DNA of 64,000 nucleotides from Mesotaenium endlicherianum (lineage: Eukaryota; Streptophyta; Zygnematophyceae; Zygnematales; Mesotaeniaceae). The stretch lies in contig WELA01003469.1 of NCBI GenBank assembly GCA_009602735.1, positions 377,952 to 441,951 of the forward strand, written 5' to 3'. Shown piece after piece: positions 24,606 to 36,930 of this stretch (its first letter is position 1; every line of letters begins with the position of its first letter). Below the pieces are notes generated by a model, which was not told where the DNA came from, made no database searches, and was given only the letters and a program-made list of their open reading frames with translations. Position numbers and translations under genes: made by a program.

Positions 24606-25552
24606 CTATAGCACGGTCCTCTCGGCTTGAAATTCTGCTGCCTGCGCTGGTACTGCACAAGTCCCAACTCCATGGGTACTGGACCTTGAACACTCGTGCT
24701 TGGCGCTTGAGATCCAAAGTGTCGATATCCTCCAAAGTTGTGGCTGCCCCACTGCCTCTGACTATACTCCACAGCGTCGACCCTTGTTGCCAATGCCATC
24801 ATTTCTCCAAGACTGGTAGGGTCCTTGAGCGCCACTTCCTTGGCCACAGTTGGCTTGAGTCCCCTCTTGAACTTGTCCATCATCTCCGACTCGTGCATGG
24901 ATGGACATTGAAGCACCAGCTCGTTGAAGCGCGATACATACTCCTGAACGCTTCCTCGTTGACGAAGGCGCACCAATAGATCTCGAGCGGTAGCCTCGGG
25001 TGCAATAGGTTGAAATTGCCTCTTCAAGCCTTCAAATAGCTGATCAACAGTAGCAGGAACTCCAGACAGCTGCTCTTCTCGTTCATACCAAGCTCCAGCA
25101 CTCTTCTGCAGCAAAGTTATGACAAAGGCGACTTGCCTGTCGGGCGTGAGCGCAGAATACTCCATAAACTTCTTCACTCCAAAAATCCATTGATGAACAG
25201 GCGGCGATCCACGCTCTCCAGTATAAACTTCAGGCTTAGGTGCACGCACTCCTGATGCGGGTGGAATAACTGGTTGCACCACTGGGTTAACATGAATCGG
25301 TGGTACAACAGGTGCAGGTGCCGAACTCGTCGAAGCGGCGTTCCCCATAACAACTCGCACCATTCTCTCCACCTCCGCGCGCATATTTTGTTGAAACTGG
25401 GTGTAGACTTCTCCTCCAATTGCATTTGCCATTTGTCTTAGCATCGCCTGCATCTCTTGTTGCTCTCTGGTCATTGTTGGTGCTGCCTGCTGCCCCGCGC
25501 GCTCAACATGCTCGACATGTTCGCCTCCTCCAGCTGCCGGCTGCGACTCCAT
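24521..25552 (-). CDS. gag: D1 Gag with CCHC zinc knuckle (343 aa)
   Basis: Forms the virus-like particle and binds element RNA. A retrotransposon-gag capsid domain (about 110-230; [24 protein letters not shown]) is followed by zinc knuckle C314, C317, H322, C327. The ATG lies about 24 bases beyond the PBS. The gag stop overlaps the pol frame by 85 nt. Pol is -1 to gag, and an A-rich run (minus 24542-24535, GGAAAAAG) in the overlap is the likely slip site, though not a canonical heptamer. Confidence 0.93.
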   Translation of the reverse strand: MESQPAAGGGEHVEHVERAGQQAAPTMTREQQEMQAMLRQMANAIGGEVYTQFQQNMRAEVERMVRVVMGNAASTSSAPAPVVPPIHVNPVVQPVIPPASGVRAPKPEVYTGERGSPPVHQWIFGVKKFMEYSALTPDRQVAFVITLLQKSAGAWYEREEQLSGVPATVDQLFEGLKRQFQPIAPEATARDLLVRLRQRGSVQEYVSRFNELVLQCPSMHESEMMDKFKRGLKPTVAKEVALKDPTSLGEMMALATRVDAVEYSQRQWGSHNFGGYRHFGSQAPSTSVQGPVPMELGLVQYQRRQQNFKPRGPCYSCGKLGHLARDCHVKAKQPQQQEKGGRQ

Positions 25553-25575
25553 AATATAATATGCAAACTAGCCCT

Positions 25576-25587
25576 GCTCCGATACCA
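25576..25587 (-). other. D1 primer binding site
   Basis: TGGTATCGGAGC on the minus strand, two bases after the 5' LTR end; initiator tRNA-Met type with one change. Confidence 0.85.
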
Positions 25588-25589
25588 GA

Positions 25590-26333
25590 TGAAAGGGGCA
25601 GAGTGCCCTAGTGGAAGCGTAGTGACTCACGAGGAAAGGAACTAGTTGCCATCATACTAGAGAGTGCAGCGGCATATCACTAACAAAGCTTAGGAAAATT
25701 ACTCAACATTTTGAGTAGCAAGAAACTGCTCACAAATGATGTAGGATGAAAGGCCTTGTCATTACAAACCCGTAGAAATTTACAGAAGTGAAAACTGATA
25801 AGAAACAAAGAAGTTATGCCTATTTATAATTTTCTGCCTAAGTGCTCCTCCCTAGGAGGAAGCTACGGATTTTCCTAAGTGTTCGTCAAATCGTCCCTTC
25901 CAAAATATTTGTGAGTAAGCCAGATGAGTCTAATCTGACGTGTCGGGCCGAATTGACGTCCACATACATGCATCGACATTACTAGAATATTCTATCTTAG
26001 ACGCGCTAGGCTAAACCGAAACTTCTAGGTAAATCGACCTAGTCGGCACTCCGCGTCAGCCGAACTTACGTGAAGGTTCGAGTTCATTCTAACGGGCCAG
26101 ATCGCTCGACGCTGTCGGTCAATCCGACGGTCGCGCTCACCGCAAATTAAGCACAGTCGTCAACCGACCTCAAAACTAATTAAACTTCAGAAATCCGTAA
26201 CTCTCTCAATACTTGACCAAATTCGATGAACTTTATATCAAAATGACCAAAACAATGCACTCTACACTACTATACAATCAAAACATACTTTCATGAAACT
26301 CAAAAATGCACTTTATAAACCTATGACCTTACA
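25590..26333 (-). repeat. D1 5' LTR (744 bp)
   Basis: Same length as the 3' LTR. On the minus strand it should carry the promoter for the element transcript, but I could not identify a specific TATA element with confidence. Confidence 0.95.
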
Positions 26334-26338
26334 CCGTG

Positions 26339-27410
26339 CTTGTCTTCTTTGTCTCATGAGGTAAATGTGTGAGGCTTACTTGTGTGGTACGATGAGTCTA
26401 GGTGGAGCTTGGGAATTTTATGAATGTAGAGCATTGCACATCCTGTCCAGGATCCTTCCACTTGCTCACCTATTGTGTCTCTTGGCTCAATGTATTATGT
26501 GGCATACTAACTTGACTTTTCGTAGCCTCTTGTGTACAGATCCACGCAATGAGTGTAAGATGGAGTCATCAGATCTTGAGTAGACTGATGCAGCTAGGGT
26601 GTGGTTTTTACCACGCGTAGCTATGCTCATGGTAGGCAACTTACACACTTGCTTGTTGTCTATTTGACAAACTGAGACCAGCAAGCAGAGTGTGAAGCAA
26701 TGGTGACATACAGGTCGAGAGAGGCTGAGGAGTTGGCATGCTGGACTGCCACGTGACGCTTCCCCACCTGTCCTCTGGGCAACTTCAGGCAGTAAGGCCT
26801 GAAGAAGGGAGTATCCTGAAACATCAGGACCATGATGCAGTTGGTTGTTTCTATTCCCTTTTCACTTGGATTGTTGACTCTCACTATTTGATGGTTTTCA
26901 TTTTGGTGTATGTCTTGCTAGGAATGACTAGTATAAGTCCTTGTATGCATGCGTTGGTAGAGTCAACTAACTGAGCTACTCTTTGGTATTGGAGGAACTT
27001 GCCAATGGGCCGATTGTCTTTATCTCATAACAAGCTATGTACACTTCCAAATGATGGGATGTGATACCCTGGCTTGAATTTGGGTTATTGATGGATAGAG
27101 CTTTATGGTGAGAGGGTCTGATTGGCAGTACATTTTCCCTATGCCACTTTGGACATTGCTCTAGTCCGAAAAATGGACTATTTTTTTGGGGGGGGGACTT
27201 TCTTTCTTGCTTACTTGGGTGTTTGCACTCTGTGTCCTCTCTTGGTTTTCCTTTGTTGATTCTTCTCCACCCACTTGTACCGTCGCAATCCTCTGTGACT
27301 GTCACTCTGTGTGGTTCTTATGATGCGGAGTTGTAGGCACTTCTTGGTGTGCTTATGTGGTTAGAGCTGTCGGGTCGACAACTATTTAAGTGTGGGAGAG
27401 GGAGATGGGA
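26339..27410 (+). other. Internal region of element F, non-coding
   Basis: Together with 20154-20190 this is likely the interior of a short LTR element split by D1. I see no gag or pol motif. It ends in a purine-rich tract (27391-27410) directly before an LTR start, and the preceding GTCGACAAC...TTAAG resembles the same position in family B (62200-62232). Confidence 0.5.
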
Positions 27411-27883
27411 TGTGTATTAGGAGTATTTAGTAAGCTGTGCTTACCTGCATATTCAACAGCAAGTGTATATATTAACTGAGTCATACACTGCCACATCCTG
27501 TGTATGTACTGCAGTAATATTAGGAGCATCAGTGACTGACTGGTGTAAATCGTGAGTTGCAGTACACTGTTGGAGCAAGTGTACGTACGAACTGAGTAAG
27601 TACAATGCCATAAGTTGGGATTGGGTAGCAATGATGCATGGCACATCAGGGAACTGCTTGAGGTGACCAGCATATTGCTCAAAACCATATGTTTCTTTGA
27701 ATTTAGTGTGTTGAGCGTATTGATTGCATGATTGATGCTCATTACTTGCATTTGACTCGTAAGTTTTGCTCACGCTAGTTGTAGGGTTATTTGTTGATCA
27801 TCAAAAAAACACCACGAAGGTAACTCGGTGAAATAATGTTTTCTTTACTTGTTAATCGCTTATTGGTAAGTTGATTCATTTCA
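27411..27883 (+). mobile_element. Element F 3' LTR, diverged relative of the family B LTR (473 bp)
   Basis: Starts TGTGTATTAGG after a purine tract. Its last part follows the family B LTR: GATTGCATGATTGATGCT against GATTGCATTATTGATGCT, then TTGTTAATCGC, TATTGGTAAG and GATTCATTTCA. It is shorter than B LTRs (about 718 bp). The 5' partner is not clearly identified. Confidence 0.65.
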
Positions 27884-29406
27884 ATATAAGAATATTGCGT
27901 TTGCCCATCACAAAATTAGTTGTGCTTTAGGCCAATGTTGGTTACCTCAGCTTACAAGATTTTACTAGTAGCCATCTTTGCTCTTTATCCCTCCCCTCTC
28001 TAATCACGTGCATGTGCCGTCCCTCCATATGTACGCTTGACACTGAGTTGCTATCGTTGCATGTGCGTTTGGGTAGTAGCAGAGTCAATAACATGCAAAA
28101 AGTGACAGATGACGGGTGGGGGGAAGCGGGGAAGAAGCGGCTCACTTAGTACTCTCCGCCATGTTGCTGCTGCCTCCCAACTTTTGGCAAAGAAGCTCAA
28201 GGGGAGCAGCATGGTGTGTTGGATCGCACCATAGGCGCGCTCGTGCCGTCGCTCTCAAGGAGGTTGTCGTCAAATGCACGCTGCCTCCTCAACCCTTCCC
28301 TCCTCTCTTTCTTTGTGTTGCCGTCGCCATGGTGTTGCTGCAGCTGCTGCTTGGTTCTGAGCTGGGCGCTTGGCGGAGCAGGGACGGCTATGAGCAGCAA
28401 CAGCATCGTATGAGGGGGGCGTTTGTGCAGCAAGGGGGGAGGACATGCATTCATGCCAGCAGGCACACGCCCTGCAGCCCTTGTGTTATGCATTTCCTAG
28501 TTTTAAAATACTTGCATATTGGTCTAGCTTGCCGTACCGATACTTCGTATCGCGTACGTGTACGTATCAGAAAAAAAGGACTTAACAAAATTATGTTCCT
28601 TTTTTTTCATTTAACACCAAAACAAGGTTTTCCCTTCTACAAGCGGATGGTTGACATTTTTTTTTTTTGACCATCTATTCTTGACGCGCTCGTCATTCTC
28701 CACCTACTGCGATTGACGAAATTTACAGTTTTCAAACTTTCCAAAAGTTACAGCCGCAAACAACTTTCTACTAACTTCACACGCTTGACGTATTTTGGCA
28801 TATTTAACGTACAAATTTGGCACACCCGTATATACGTATCATCCGTACAGGGCGTATCTTAATTTTTTAATTAGGGTGCACCTCCGTCTCTGCCGTGTGC
28901 CAAGTGGCGGTAGAGGCGTTGGAGGCTCGCTTGCTCCACACACGGGCGCACTCGAGGCCGAGCAGCGCCAGTGGGTGCTGACGACGCGCAAGCTGAACAC
29001 AACGGGCGTGCATATCTGCACTTGTGCACCACTAGCTGACGCATTCAACCCAGGTGCGGACCCAACCCCCCACCCTGGAGGCTCCTTTGTCCCGCTCTGC
29101 CCTCCTTGTGTGCAAATGTGGGGTTTTGTGTGGCAGTTGCTAGGTGAGGCCTCCAAAAGCAGATAATATCTTTTGTTGTGAGCAAGAGAGGGGAGGAAAC
29201 GGGGGAAGGGGAAGGGGGTGCGCACGGGGGGGCTTGTTTGTAAGGGTGAGGGTGTGCGTGTGCGTGAACATTTGTGTTTGCGCAGGTGCTTGCGTGTGGG
29301 TTGAGAATGGCAGGGTTGGATATTCATTTCCTCCCCCGCGTCCTCCTCTTTGTGAGGAGTGGTTGAGCGCTAGCTCTTGCGTTTCAGTTCAGGCATGCAA
29401 CATCGT

Positions 29407-29426
29407 AGCGTGCGTGCGTGCGTGCT
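29407..29426. repeat. GTGC microsatellite
   Basis: A short run of four or five GTGC/CGTG units in the G-rich region. Confidence 0.7.
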
Positions 29427-30200
29427 TTTCTCGGTGATTGGCTTGGGTGATGGATCTTCCTGCTTGTATGTCCAGGGTAACAGCAGCACCCGCTGTCCCC
29501 GCTTGGTCTAATGCGTGTGAGGGGGGACCAGCGGCAGCAGCTGCACCCCCCCTAGTGTGGTGTGTGCAAATGCCCTCTCTGCTGCCGTTATGTATCTTGT
29601 CAGTAGCTATCCTGATGTCGTCTAGTATGTGCAAACTTGCTGGGGGGCTGTTGCCCGGGGGGCTACCCCGCATTGCCCTGGTGGGTGCTGAGTGGTGGGG
29701 CGAAGGTCAGTAATAGCGGCTGCCCACCTCTGGTCTGGTGTGTTGCAAGGGGCACCAGCAACGGCAGCGGCTGGCAGCCTCTAACCTGGTATGTGCAAAG
29801 GGATGGGGTTGAGGGGGGGGCTCTGACCAAGGGCCTATGTTTTGGTGTGTGCAGGGGGGTGTGTGTGGGATTGCTCAGGTACAGCGGCTGGCCCCTCTTG
29901 GTTTCATGCATGCGGGGGGGGGAGGGGTGCCAGGTCAGGGGCTGCGTGTGGTGGGCTCTCTAGGGGTTGGGGGGCCCGTGCGAGGGGCTGTTTAGGGGCT
30001 GTTTGGGGCGGTAGGCAACACCAGCAAAGGCCCCCTTGATGATGTTGTTCGAGGCATCTGACCCCCCTGTCGCTGCTGCTGCAGCCAGAGCCGATTGGGC
30101 GGCGCAAGTCGTCCTGCCATCTTGTGTGCTCATCTCTTCCTTGACAAAGAAGGTGGCGCCACAGCGTGCACATTGTGCAGGTGTGGGAGAGGATGCAAGA

Positions 30201-30230
30201 GGGCGAGGGGTGGGGGGAGGGGCAGTGGGG
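30201..30230 (+). other. G-quadruplex-type motif
   Basis: Five G-runs of 3 to 6 separated by loops of 1 to 4 bases. Potential G4 on the plus strand; function unknown. Confidence 0.6.
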
Positions 30231-30650
30231 CCCAACAGAATTGACTGACCCCCCTAAGTTTGTGTGTGAGGGGGCTGCGTGGGGCGGTGGTGGGAGTAGT
30301 CGCCCACTCCCTGGTCTCGTCTGGTCTGGTGCGTCTTGGGGGTTGTTTGGGGGTGTTTTGTAGGTACGGACAGCAGCTGCCCTGTCATTAGCATTGTGTG
30401 TGTTGCGTGCGGCGGGCTGTCTAGGGGCTGTCGTGGGCGGCGAGGACCGCAGCTGTCCCCATTTGGTTTGGTGTCTTCAGGGGCCTGGCTGTGCTGGGGG
30501 ATGTTTGGGGCTGGTCAGGGCGGCAACAAGGGCCCTCTTCCCCCTTTGCTTTCGTGCGCGCGAGGGGCACACTATGTGTGTGCAGGTGGCATCAATAGCG
30601 GCTGCACCTTTCTGACTTGGTGGTTGTGGTGTGCTTTGGCTGCGGCTGCA

Positions 30651-31316
30651 AGTAAGAATTCTGCATTGATTGGAGTTAAGTGGAGCAGATGTGTCGCTTC
30701 TGTGTAATAATTTTCAAGACCAAGTCATAAACTAGTATCGTAGAAAGGCAGGCATTTGCTGAAAGTGAGACATTGGCTGGATTAAAAGGAAGCAGTACAT
30801 TTGGGTCACTTAAGCCAGATAAAGCTCAAAGTAACATGGCATAAGTAGAGATTTGTAGTGTAACTTGAGGTGGTCCTTAGGAAATTGTGTGCCAAATACT
30901 TAGAAAGTATTGTTTCACTATTCCAAGAAAGAGGAACAAAAATTACATAGGAATTACTCAATGCAAACAACAGATGTGAAGCTTCAAATGCACACACCAA
31001 AGAACCTATTACCTGTATACTAGTCAATCATGTATGGACGTAAGTTGCATCCTACTACTGATTTCACAACACAAGTGTAGAAAGGCATCACACTATCGCA
31101 CGTTGAGCAACTTCACCTCCTCACAAGAAGTGAACACTCAATGCTCATGCATCATGGCTAAAAAGGCACTAGTAAAACGCTACAACACTGAAATTAAGAA
31201 CATGCTAGAATCTCAAACCAAAGATTGAAGCAAGTCTTTATTCACAAAAACAATGAATACCTGCACCAGTACTGCATCCTGCTGTACTCCCTAAAACATT
31301 TTTACAGATTTAAAAT
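30651..31316. other. Spacer and 3' UTR of the proteasome gene
   Basis: No coding content. Contains the probable polyadenylation signal for the minus-strand proteasome gene. Confidence 0.5.
31237..31242 (-). terminator. Polyadenylation signal AATAAA
   Basis: AATAAA on the minus strand about 75 nt beyond the proteasome stop codon, a normal distance for a 3' UTR signal. Confidence 0.55.
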
Positions 31317-34300
31317 TCACTCGACTTCAGCCAAATAGTCATCAATCTCCGCTGGGGTCAATACTCTGCACAGGATGAAACAAGACTACTCGAGTGTTCA
31401 TTGCAAGGAGATACGCAATAGACGGCGATACGTCGAGCATGAAAAGTCTTGTAAAAACATTCGTTTATTGAGAGAGGAATAAGTACTGAACTCATAGTCC
31501 CTTGTGATCATGATGTAAGTTGCACATCTCATTCAGAAGATGCATCAAACACATAGTCAATGGGAACGTGGAGTCAGGTAGCTTGTCACGGACACGAGCA
31601 AGCTTGAAGGGCAATACCCACCCACTGGCACAGGCAGCACCTCATGACCAACTCATAAGACATGATTACCGTGACTGTGACCAAGGCAAAGGATAACGCT
31701 GCGGTCAAGTCAAATATAAGGGTAAGGCTTGAAGCTTGTCCCCCTTAGTTCACGTGACACACACATCCTTCGCCCTCCTGAGTACTACTCTTTCCCATCT
31801 CCCATGAAACGTCCCTCATCAAGGCCATCAAAAAGCGGGACACCACGACAAGAAGGCCAGAAGTTTCAAGGTTCTTCGTTTGCTATGACAGGGAAGAAAT
31901 TCTCACCTAAACTTGCTGTCGCTGCCCACAATCCCAATCTCCACATTATGCCCCGAAATCTGGCCCTCGAACCTGAATATCAAGAACAACACAAACAAAT
32001 TACATTCACAGCAAAGCAGTCCCTCAATTAAAAAAAATCGCCAGAAGGACAGCAGCTGCTCAGCAGCCCCGGGGTGCCTACCACTTCACACTGGCTGCAG
32101 GACACACAAGTGTCTCAAAGTTAGACCCCTGCGCTAAAACCCTCCACACGCCAGGGCACACAGCTTGCTTTACCAGGAGGTTGGGCCAAGCAGAAGTCCC
32201 ACCTCCTGGGACACAAGGACGTGGCGTAACAAGGGTAGGCTTCTCATGTTGCGTGCAGCTCAAGTTTACGAAGTGACTTTCCAAATGAGCTCACTTAGTG
32301 AAACCTGGCTTCCAAACGAGGGGTTACGAGAAACTGGTTTGACAAAGACGTAGCAGCCGCAGAGGTGCACGTGTACAAATTGTAAGCCTCTGACGACACA
32401 GACCCCGCAAATTTAGGGCACAAGACAAGCAGCGGACGCATCAGATCAAGAATGATTATAGTGGAAAGTCTGTACCCTTCTTTCAAGGTCAGAATGGCCG
32501 TGTGAATAGCATCTTCCAACTCGATGTCCTCAGTGTATCTGCCCAATGCAGATGGACATCGACAAGTTCACCAGCTTAGAATCACAAAAATACTCGTATC
32601 ACGTCCTGCAACCTCCTGCAACGAGAGATGTAGAATTGCAACCTGTCAAAGAACGTCACCCAGTATCGTACCACGAGCCTACTCTGAAGCACAACAGCCA
32701 CGAACAAGAGAGCGAAACCAAGCGCGACCACCCTCCTTGCTTCTCTGCAAGCTGCAAGTCAACAAGTTGGTACAGTAGGAAGCTGCAAAACTTGAAGACA
32801 CAGGGTCCACGCCTACTAGCTACTCCAGCGGTCTCACACGCCTCCATAAACAATCTGAATATAAAATGTGAAGAATACTACTCCCATGCAAAATCAGGCC
32901 AGCTGCCGATAGGATTGCTCCACGCAGGCCAAGAGGGAGTAGTACGACTGGCAATATTCCCCCATCAAATCCTGGTAGCCAAGGAAGAGGTAGTAGGACA
33001 GGTGCAGAACAGGCTTCTTACACACACCTCTTTTCCAAGAAGGTCCTGGCGTTGACCATGTTTTTGCCGATGGCAGAAGCCTTCCATGCAAAGTACGAGC
33101 CTGAGGGGTCCACCTGCGAGCCACCACGGCAAAGAGGAGATGTCGGGAAGGATCCTTGCTGTCTCATCTGAGTTACCTACAACATGCAAATTTGAAGACA
33201 AGACGCTGGCGACATGCAACCGATCCAGCAACAAGAAGCAGGTGCTCAACTGAGCAGACAAATTCCACGTCACAATCAGTGAAGGACAACTAGCCCTCCC
33301 CAGACATGTTGCGTTGATGTAAGGCACCCCCCGACACCGATCTACCACGTCGACAAACTTTGAGGCCATGAGAGAGGCAGGCACTCTTGACCCTAACAAT
33401 TTCCAAAAAGTAATTCGTGAATGTGAGCCAGAAAATGGCACCAGGGCCCTCTCGACAAGTCAAAATTGCAGACAGCTAGCCAAAAGTTAGGCCCCATATG
33501 GCCAGAGAAAATCCAGACCCTAAGGGAACAGACTGACCGAGGCTAGACAAGGAACGTACAAGCAAGTGATGTGCTGATGGATTGCTCTGGTGTGCAAAGG
33601 CGTCAAGAGGGAAAGGGACCAATACCTGGTACAGCTGGGGACCCTTATCATCGAAGCCGGCCACCAGCAGCGAGACTCCAAATGGCCGCACCCCTCTGCG
33701 ACAACATTGGCCCACTTCTTGTCAGCGTGATTTTATATCAATGAGCAACCCCAGAATAGATTGTACGGGACAGGCGTCAGTCTACGCCTCCGAGTGTCCA
33801 CAAAAGCCCAACCTGAAGTGCTGGTCAAAGTGCTCGTGAGCAGGGAGGGAAGGCACTCCAGCAGCAGTGCCTTACTTGACGTCCGATTCCAAATGGTCTT
33901 CAGGTTTTTGGGTTCTGATAGGTCCAAATAAACACAGCACTCGATATCAAATGCCTATGCGTCCTCCCCACACATGTAATTGTGGGGCATGTTACAGGCG
34001 GAGCAATCTACCAGGCTGGTACTCCACGGCTCTGGACAGAAAGGGCTCTGGAAAAGCCACAAGCAACATAAAGCTCTCCCGTGGAGGACAGGATGTACCA
34101 TCAGGACCAAAAAGTGTGGGAGCAGCCAGTCCAAGGGGACTGAGAAAGAAAGAGGACAGCTCACCCAGACTGCGTATACTCCTGCATAATGGCGGCGGTC
34201 TCCCTCACCAGCTGTGACACGGGTATAATCTCCTGCCAGTACACCAAAGGGAGCCAAAAGCACAGGTGTGCCACCCAGCCGGCACACCGCAACAAAATTT

Positions 34301-36503
34301 TCAAGTGATAGCTGTAGAAAACTCGTGACTTCATATCCATCTCGAAACACAAGGTGCACTGCAACTACTTCAAATGGCACATAAATAACATGTTGGCAGG
34401 AGGTAGCACCCTACACTCAAGTGCGATGACAGCGTGATAAACAAGGGGAGCAGATACAAGCCCACAGTATGAATAGCAAGGGCAGCACTGGAGCACTGAA
34501 TGGACACGCAAGTGGACAGCAACCGGCAAGGCATGCCACTGAGGTATGCCCACACGACAACTGCAAAGCGGGTAGATGCGACACTGATGTTGGAGGGCTA
34601 ACAAAGCAAGTCGCTTTGTTTAGCAAGAAGAACTTCCCTGTAACCAGAGATTATCGCGCAGGCAAAAACCATGAGCCCTTGACAAGAGGTAAGCAGCATT
34701 CACTTTCTGCCAGCACCTATGCACACAGCGCTCCTCTGATTGTGAACAAGCTCGCTTGAAAAGCGAGAGCGGTTAGCCGTATGAGCTGCAAAGAGGCCGG
34801 ACGTACGTCGTACTGGCGGTGGTAGGTGGCGGCAGCTTTCCTGCTCTTTCGAACCAGGACTCGCATATCTGGGCCCATACCACTGTTCTTGTGCCCCAAG
34901 AAACACCAAGCATCAATAGGCAGATCAATCTCCGATGGTGACTACCTCCTCTCCCACGTAAAGACCAATACTTGGTACAAGGTATGATGTACTAAGCTCG
35001 CTTTGAACAACTGTGCTTTGTGTTTGTGACATAGGCGGGCTGCGACGCGCGGGTGTTCCTGGCTCCATACCGAGTCCATTCTGAGCAGCTGCCTCGACTA
35101 CCTTCGCAGAAGAGATCAGCTGATTGTGATAGAGAACCAACAACAGATGCACCAAGTAGACGTAGGCGACGTGGATGAGTTATGACCAGATAGACCTCAC
35201 ACACAACACGGGCTGTCCTTGTGGTTACATTCAATTCAGGAGACAAATAGAAGAGAAAGGCGTTGGTACCTATACACGACGCCTGTGTTTGGAGTCAATA
35301 GCTGGATCTTTTTCACCTGTACTACCACGCACATATGACGCCAAAGCATTACAAGTACAGGAAAATGAGCTTTAAAAGATTAAGCTGCAGCTGAGCACTA
35401 GGGATTTCTAAGCAGGTCACAGGACGACAAGTGTATGTCTAAAAATTGATCATAAAGTGGACTCTGCATGAGATGGATCTCTGACTGCCCTTACTCTAGC
35501 ATTGAAGGGTTGGAGGCAGGGAAAAGGGATCAGATAGGGACAATAATTAAGCTGCAAGTGCACAAATAAGCCTTCTAGGTCTAAGTGCGGGTCAAAGAAA
35601 CTTTGTTCAAGACTGATACCATATGAACCTCGCAGCACAGAAAGTGGAAGGGACAGGGTGTGGGGGTCTGGCTGAGTAGACTCACCGATTCTTCATCTAT
35701 AAGAGCTGATGGAAGTTTTTTCTCAGTGGCAATAACTACTCCATTAGTAGCTGTCCAGGGCAATAATAAAATATCGATGGTCAGGATCCTGAAGGACGAG
35801 AAAAGCTCCTCCATATACTCAAGTTGCAGTCAATATTACTTATAGTTACATATATATGCTCACATCATTCGTTTTATGGTGTTGTCAAGCATTTTCCACA
35901 TGATACTACAGTTTGCTTTGCAGCTTATACAGCTAAAGCAGAAACCCAAGCCTCCCGCATCAAAATTCAGCAGAGGTAGCCAAATTGAGTTCTTTGAATT
36001 CTGGCCTTGATATCCAACTCCAGTGCCTGCATTAGGCTCAAAAGCTGCAGACGGCTAATATGCCTACTTAGGAGGGGGCGACAAAACTGATATACTTGGT
36101 TCAAGAGGGAGTAAGTCCACAGACGAACCTTTGATACCTAACGAGGTAGCTCCAGCAGCCACAGCATTTAGGGCATACTCTATCTGCACAAGTTTCCCCG
36201 AGGGACTGCAACCCATGATTGACAAACGTAACAGGGAGAATATGAGACGAAAAACACGCTACAATCCCTCCAAATCCATAGGAAAACGATCTCTACCTCA
36301 CACTTTACTGCCCTAAAATTATGCCATAGAAGAGGATATGACAGGAGAACTTGTTTATATGCCCATGCATCAAGGCAGTGGTACAATTCAGGTGATCTAT
36401 GAAGAAAGTTCTAAGCAATATCGACAGGAGGAATTGCATGCGACGGGATTGCTGTGTATAACCTGAAGGTGGTCAGAGAAAACGCATACTGGCTATCCCC
36501 CAT
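31317..36503 (-). CDS. PAB1: 20S proteasome subunit alpha-2 (11 exons, 234 aa)
   Basis: Non-catalytic alpha-ring subunit of the 20S core in cytosol and nucleus. It gates substrate entry and contacts the regulatory particle. Exons (minus): 36503-36463, 36205-36129, 35750-35686, 34996-34958, 34887-34807, 34232-34165, 33695-33626, 33113-33028, 32538-32476, 31972-31907, 31365-31317. All junctions are GT-AG with compatible phases; the sum is 705 nt including TGA, against 235 aa in Arabidopsis PAB1. Landmarks: [13 protein letters not shown] start, alpha-type signature [75 protein letters not shown] and C terminus [14 protein letters not shown]. Exon 4 (13 codons) is the least certain: its sequence diverges and its acceptor was picked by frame. 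The symbol is the plant orthologue name (PSMA2 in animals). Confidence 0.93.
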
Positions 36504-36870
36504 CGCAAAACTTCAAACTATGTTCCAGACTAGAACTCCAAACGAGGAACAACGAGCTCAACAGCTATATCTACAGAAAAGAGGGCGCAACTCTTTATGA
36601 GATTGGGCTCGGAGAAGTCTTGATGCTATGAATAGCGAAGTTCTTTATATATGATCTCGATCCTATGGATAGTGAACTTCTTTACATGGGGCGCAATTGA
36701 AGTCTGGTTAGCATGTAATAGTTGAAGACAACCCACATCAGCTAAACAACCCCGAGACAACGCCATAAATTGCCATAAATAGTCGCAACAGCTTGGTACG
36801 ACAGGAGTTTCACTTTCAACGAGCCTACGGTCGCACGCGTCTTTCTGACAGATATGCTATCGTGTGGGAT

Positions 36871-36930
36871 GGTTTGGGTTGGTTTGGGCAGGTTTGGGCG
36901 GGTTTGGGGTGGTTTGGGACAGTTTGGTGG
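36871..36930. repeat. 10-bp minisatellite GGTTTGGGNN, six units
   Basis: Six consecutive decamers start GGTTTGGG or a one-base variant, about 370 bp upstream of the proteasome ATG. G-rich on the plus strand. It is not the plant telomere repeat. Confidence 0.85.

Larger units (their letters stand above)
20191..26333 (-). mobile_element. D1: complete Ty3/gypsy chromovirus, 6143 bp
   Basis: Two 744-bp LTRs (20191-20934 and 25590-26333) and the perfect target duplication CCGTG (20186-20190, 26334-26338). The element reads on the minus strand: LTR, PBS (25587-25576), gag, pol in the -1 frame, PPT, LTR. Both coding frames are open, so it may be autonomous. Its LTRs differ at a modest number of positions (by eye a few percent, concentrated near the outer end). 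It inserted just inside another LTR element whose PBS is at 20155. A second copy, D2, lies at 43078-49444. Confidence 0.95.
27884..30650. other. G-rich low-complexity region, no firm gene
   Basis: From about 28900 the plus strand is strongly G-rich, with degenerate repeats built from GGGGCTG, GGTCTGGTGTG and GCAGCGGCTG. Open frames are long on both strands because of base bias rather than conservation. A minus-strand frame (30190-30023) with CARCGATFF could be an isolated exon but has no clear splice sites. Strong G-quadruplex-type tracts lie at 29190-29218 and 30201-30230. Confidence 0.5.

Noticed and set aside
28116-28670. 184-codon plus-strand frame
   Set aside because: Biased composition, no motif, runs into low-complexity T-rich sequence; not listed as a gene.
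36871-36930. Interstitial telomere repeat
   Set aside because: The unit GGTTTGGGNN is not TTTAGGG or TTTTAGGG.
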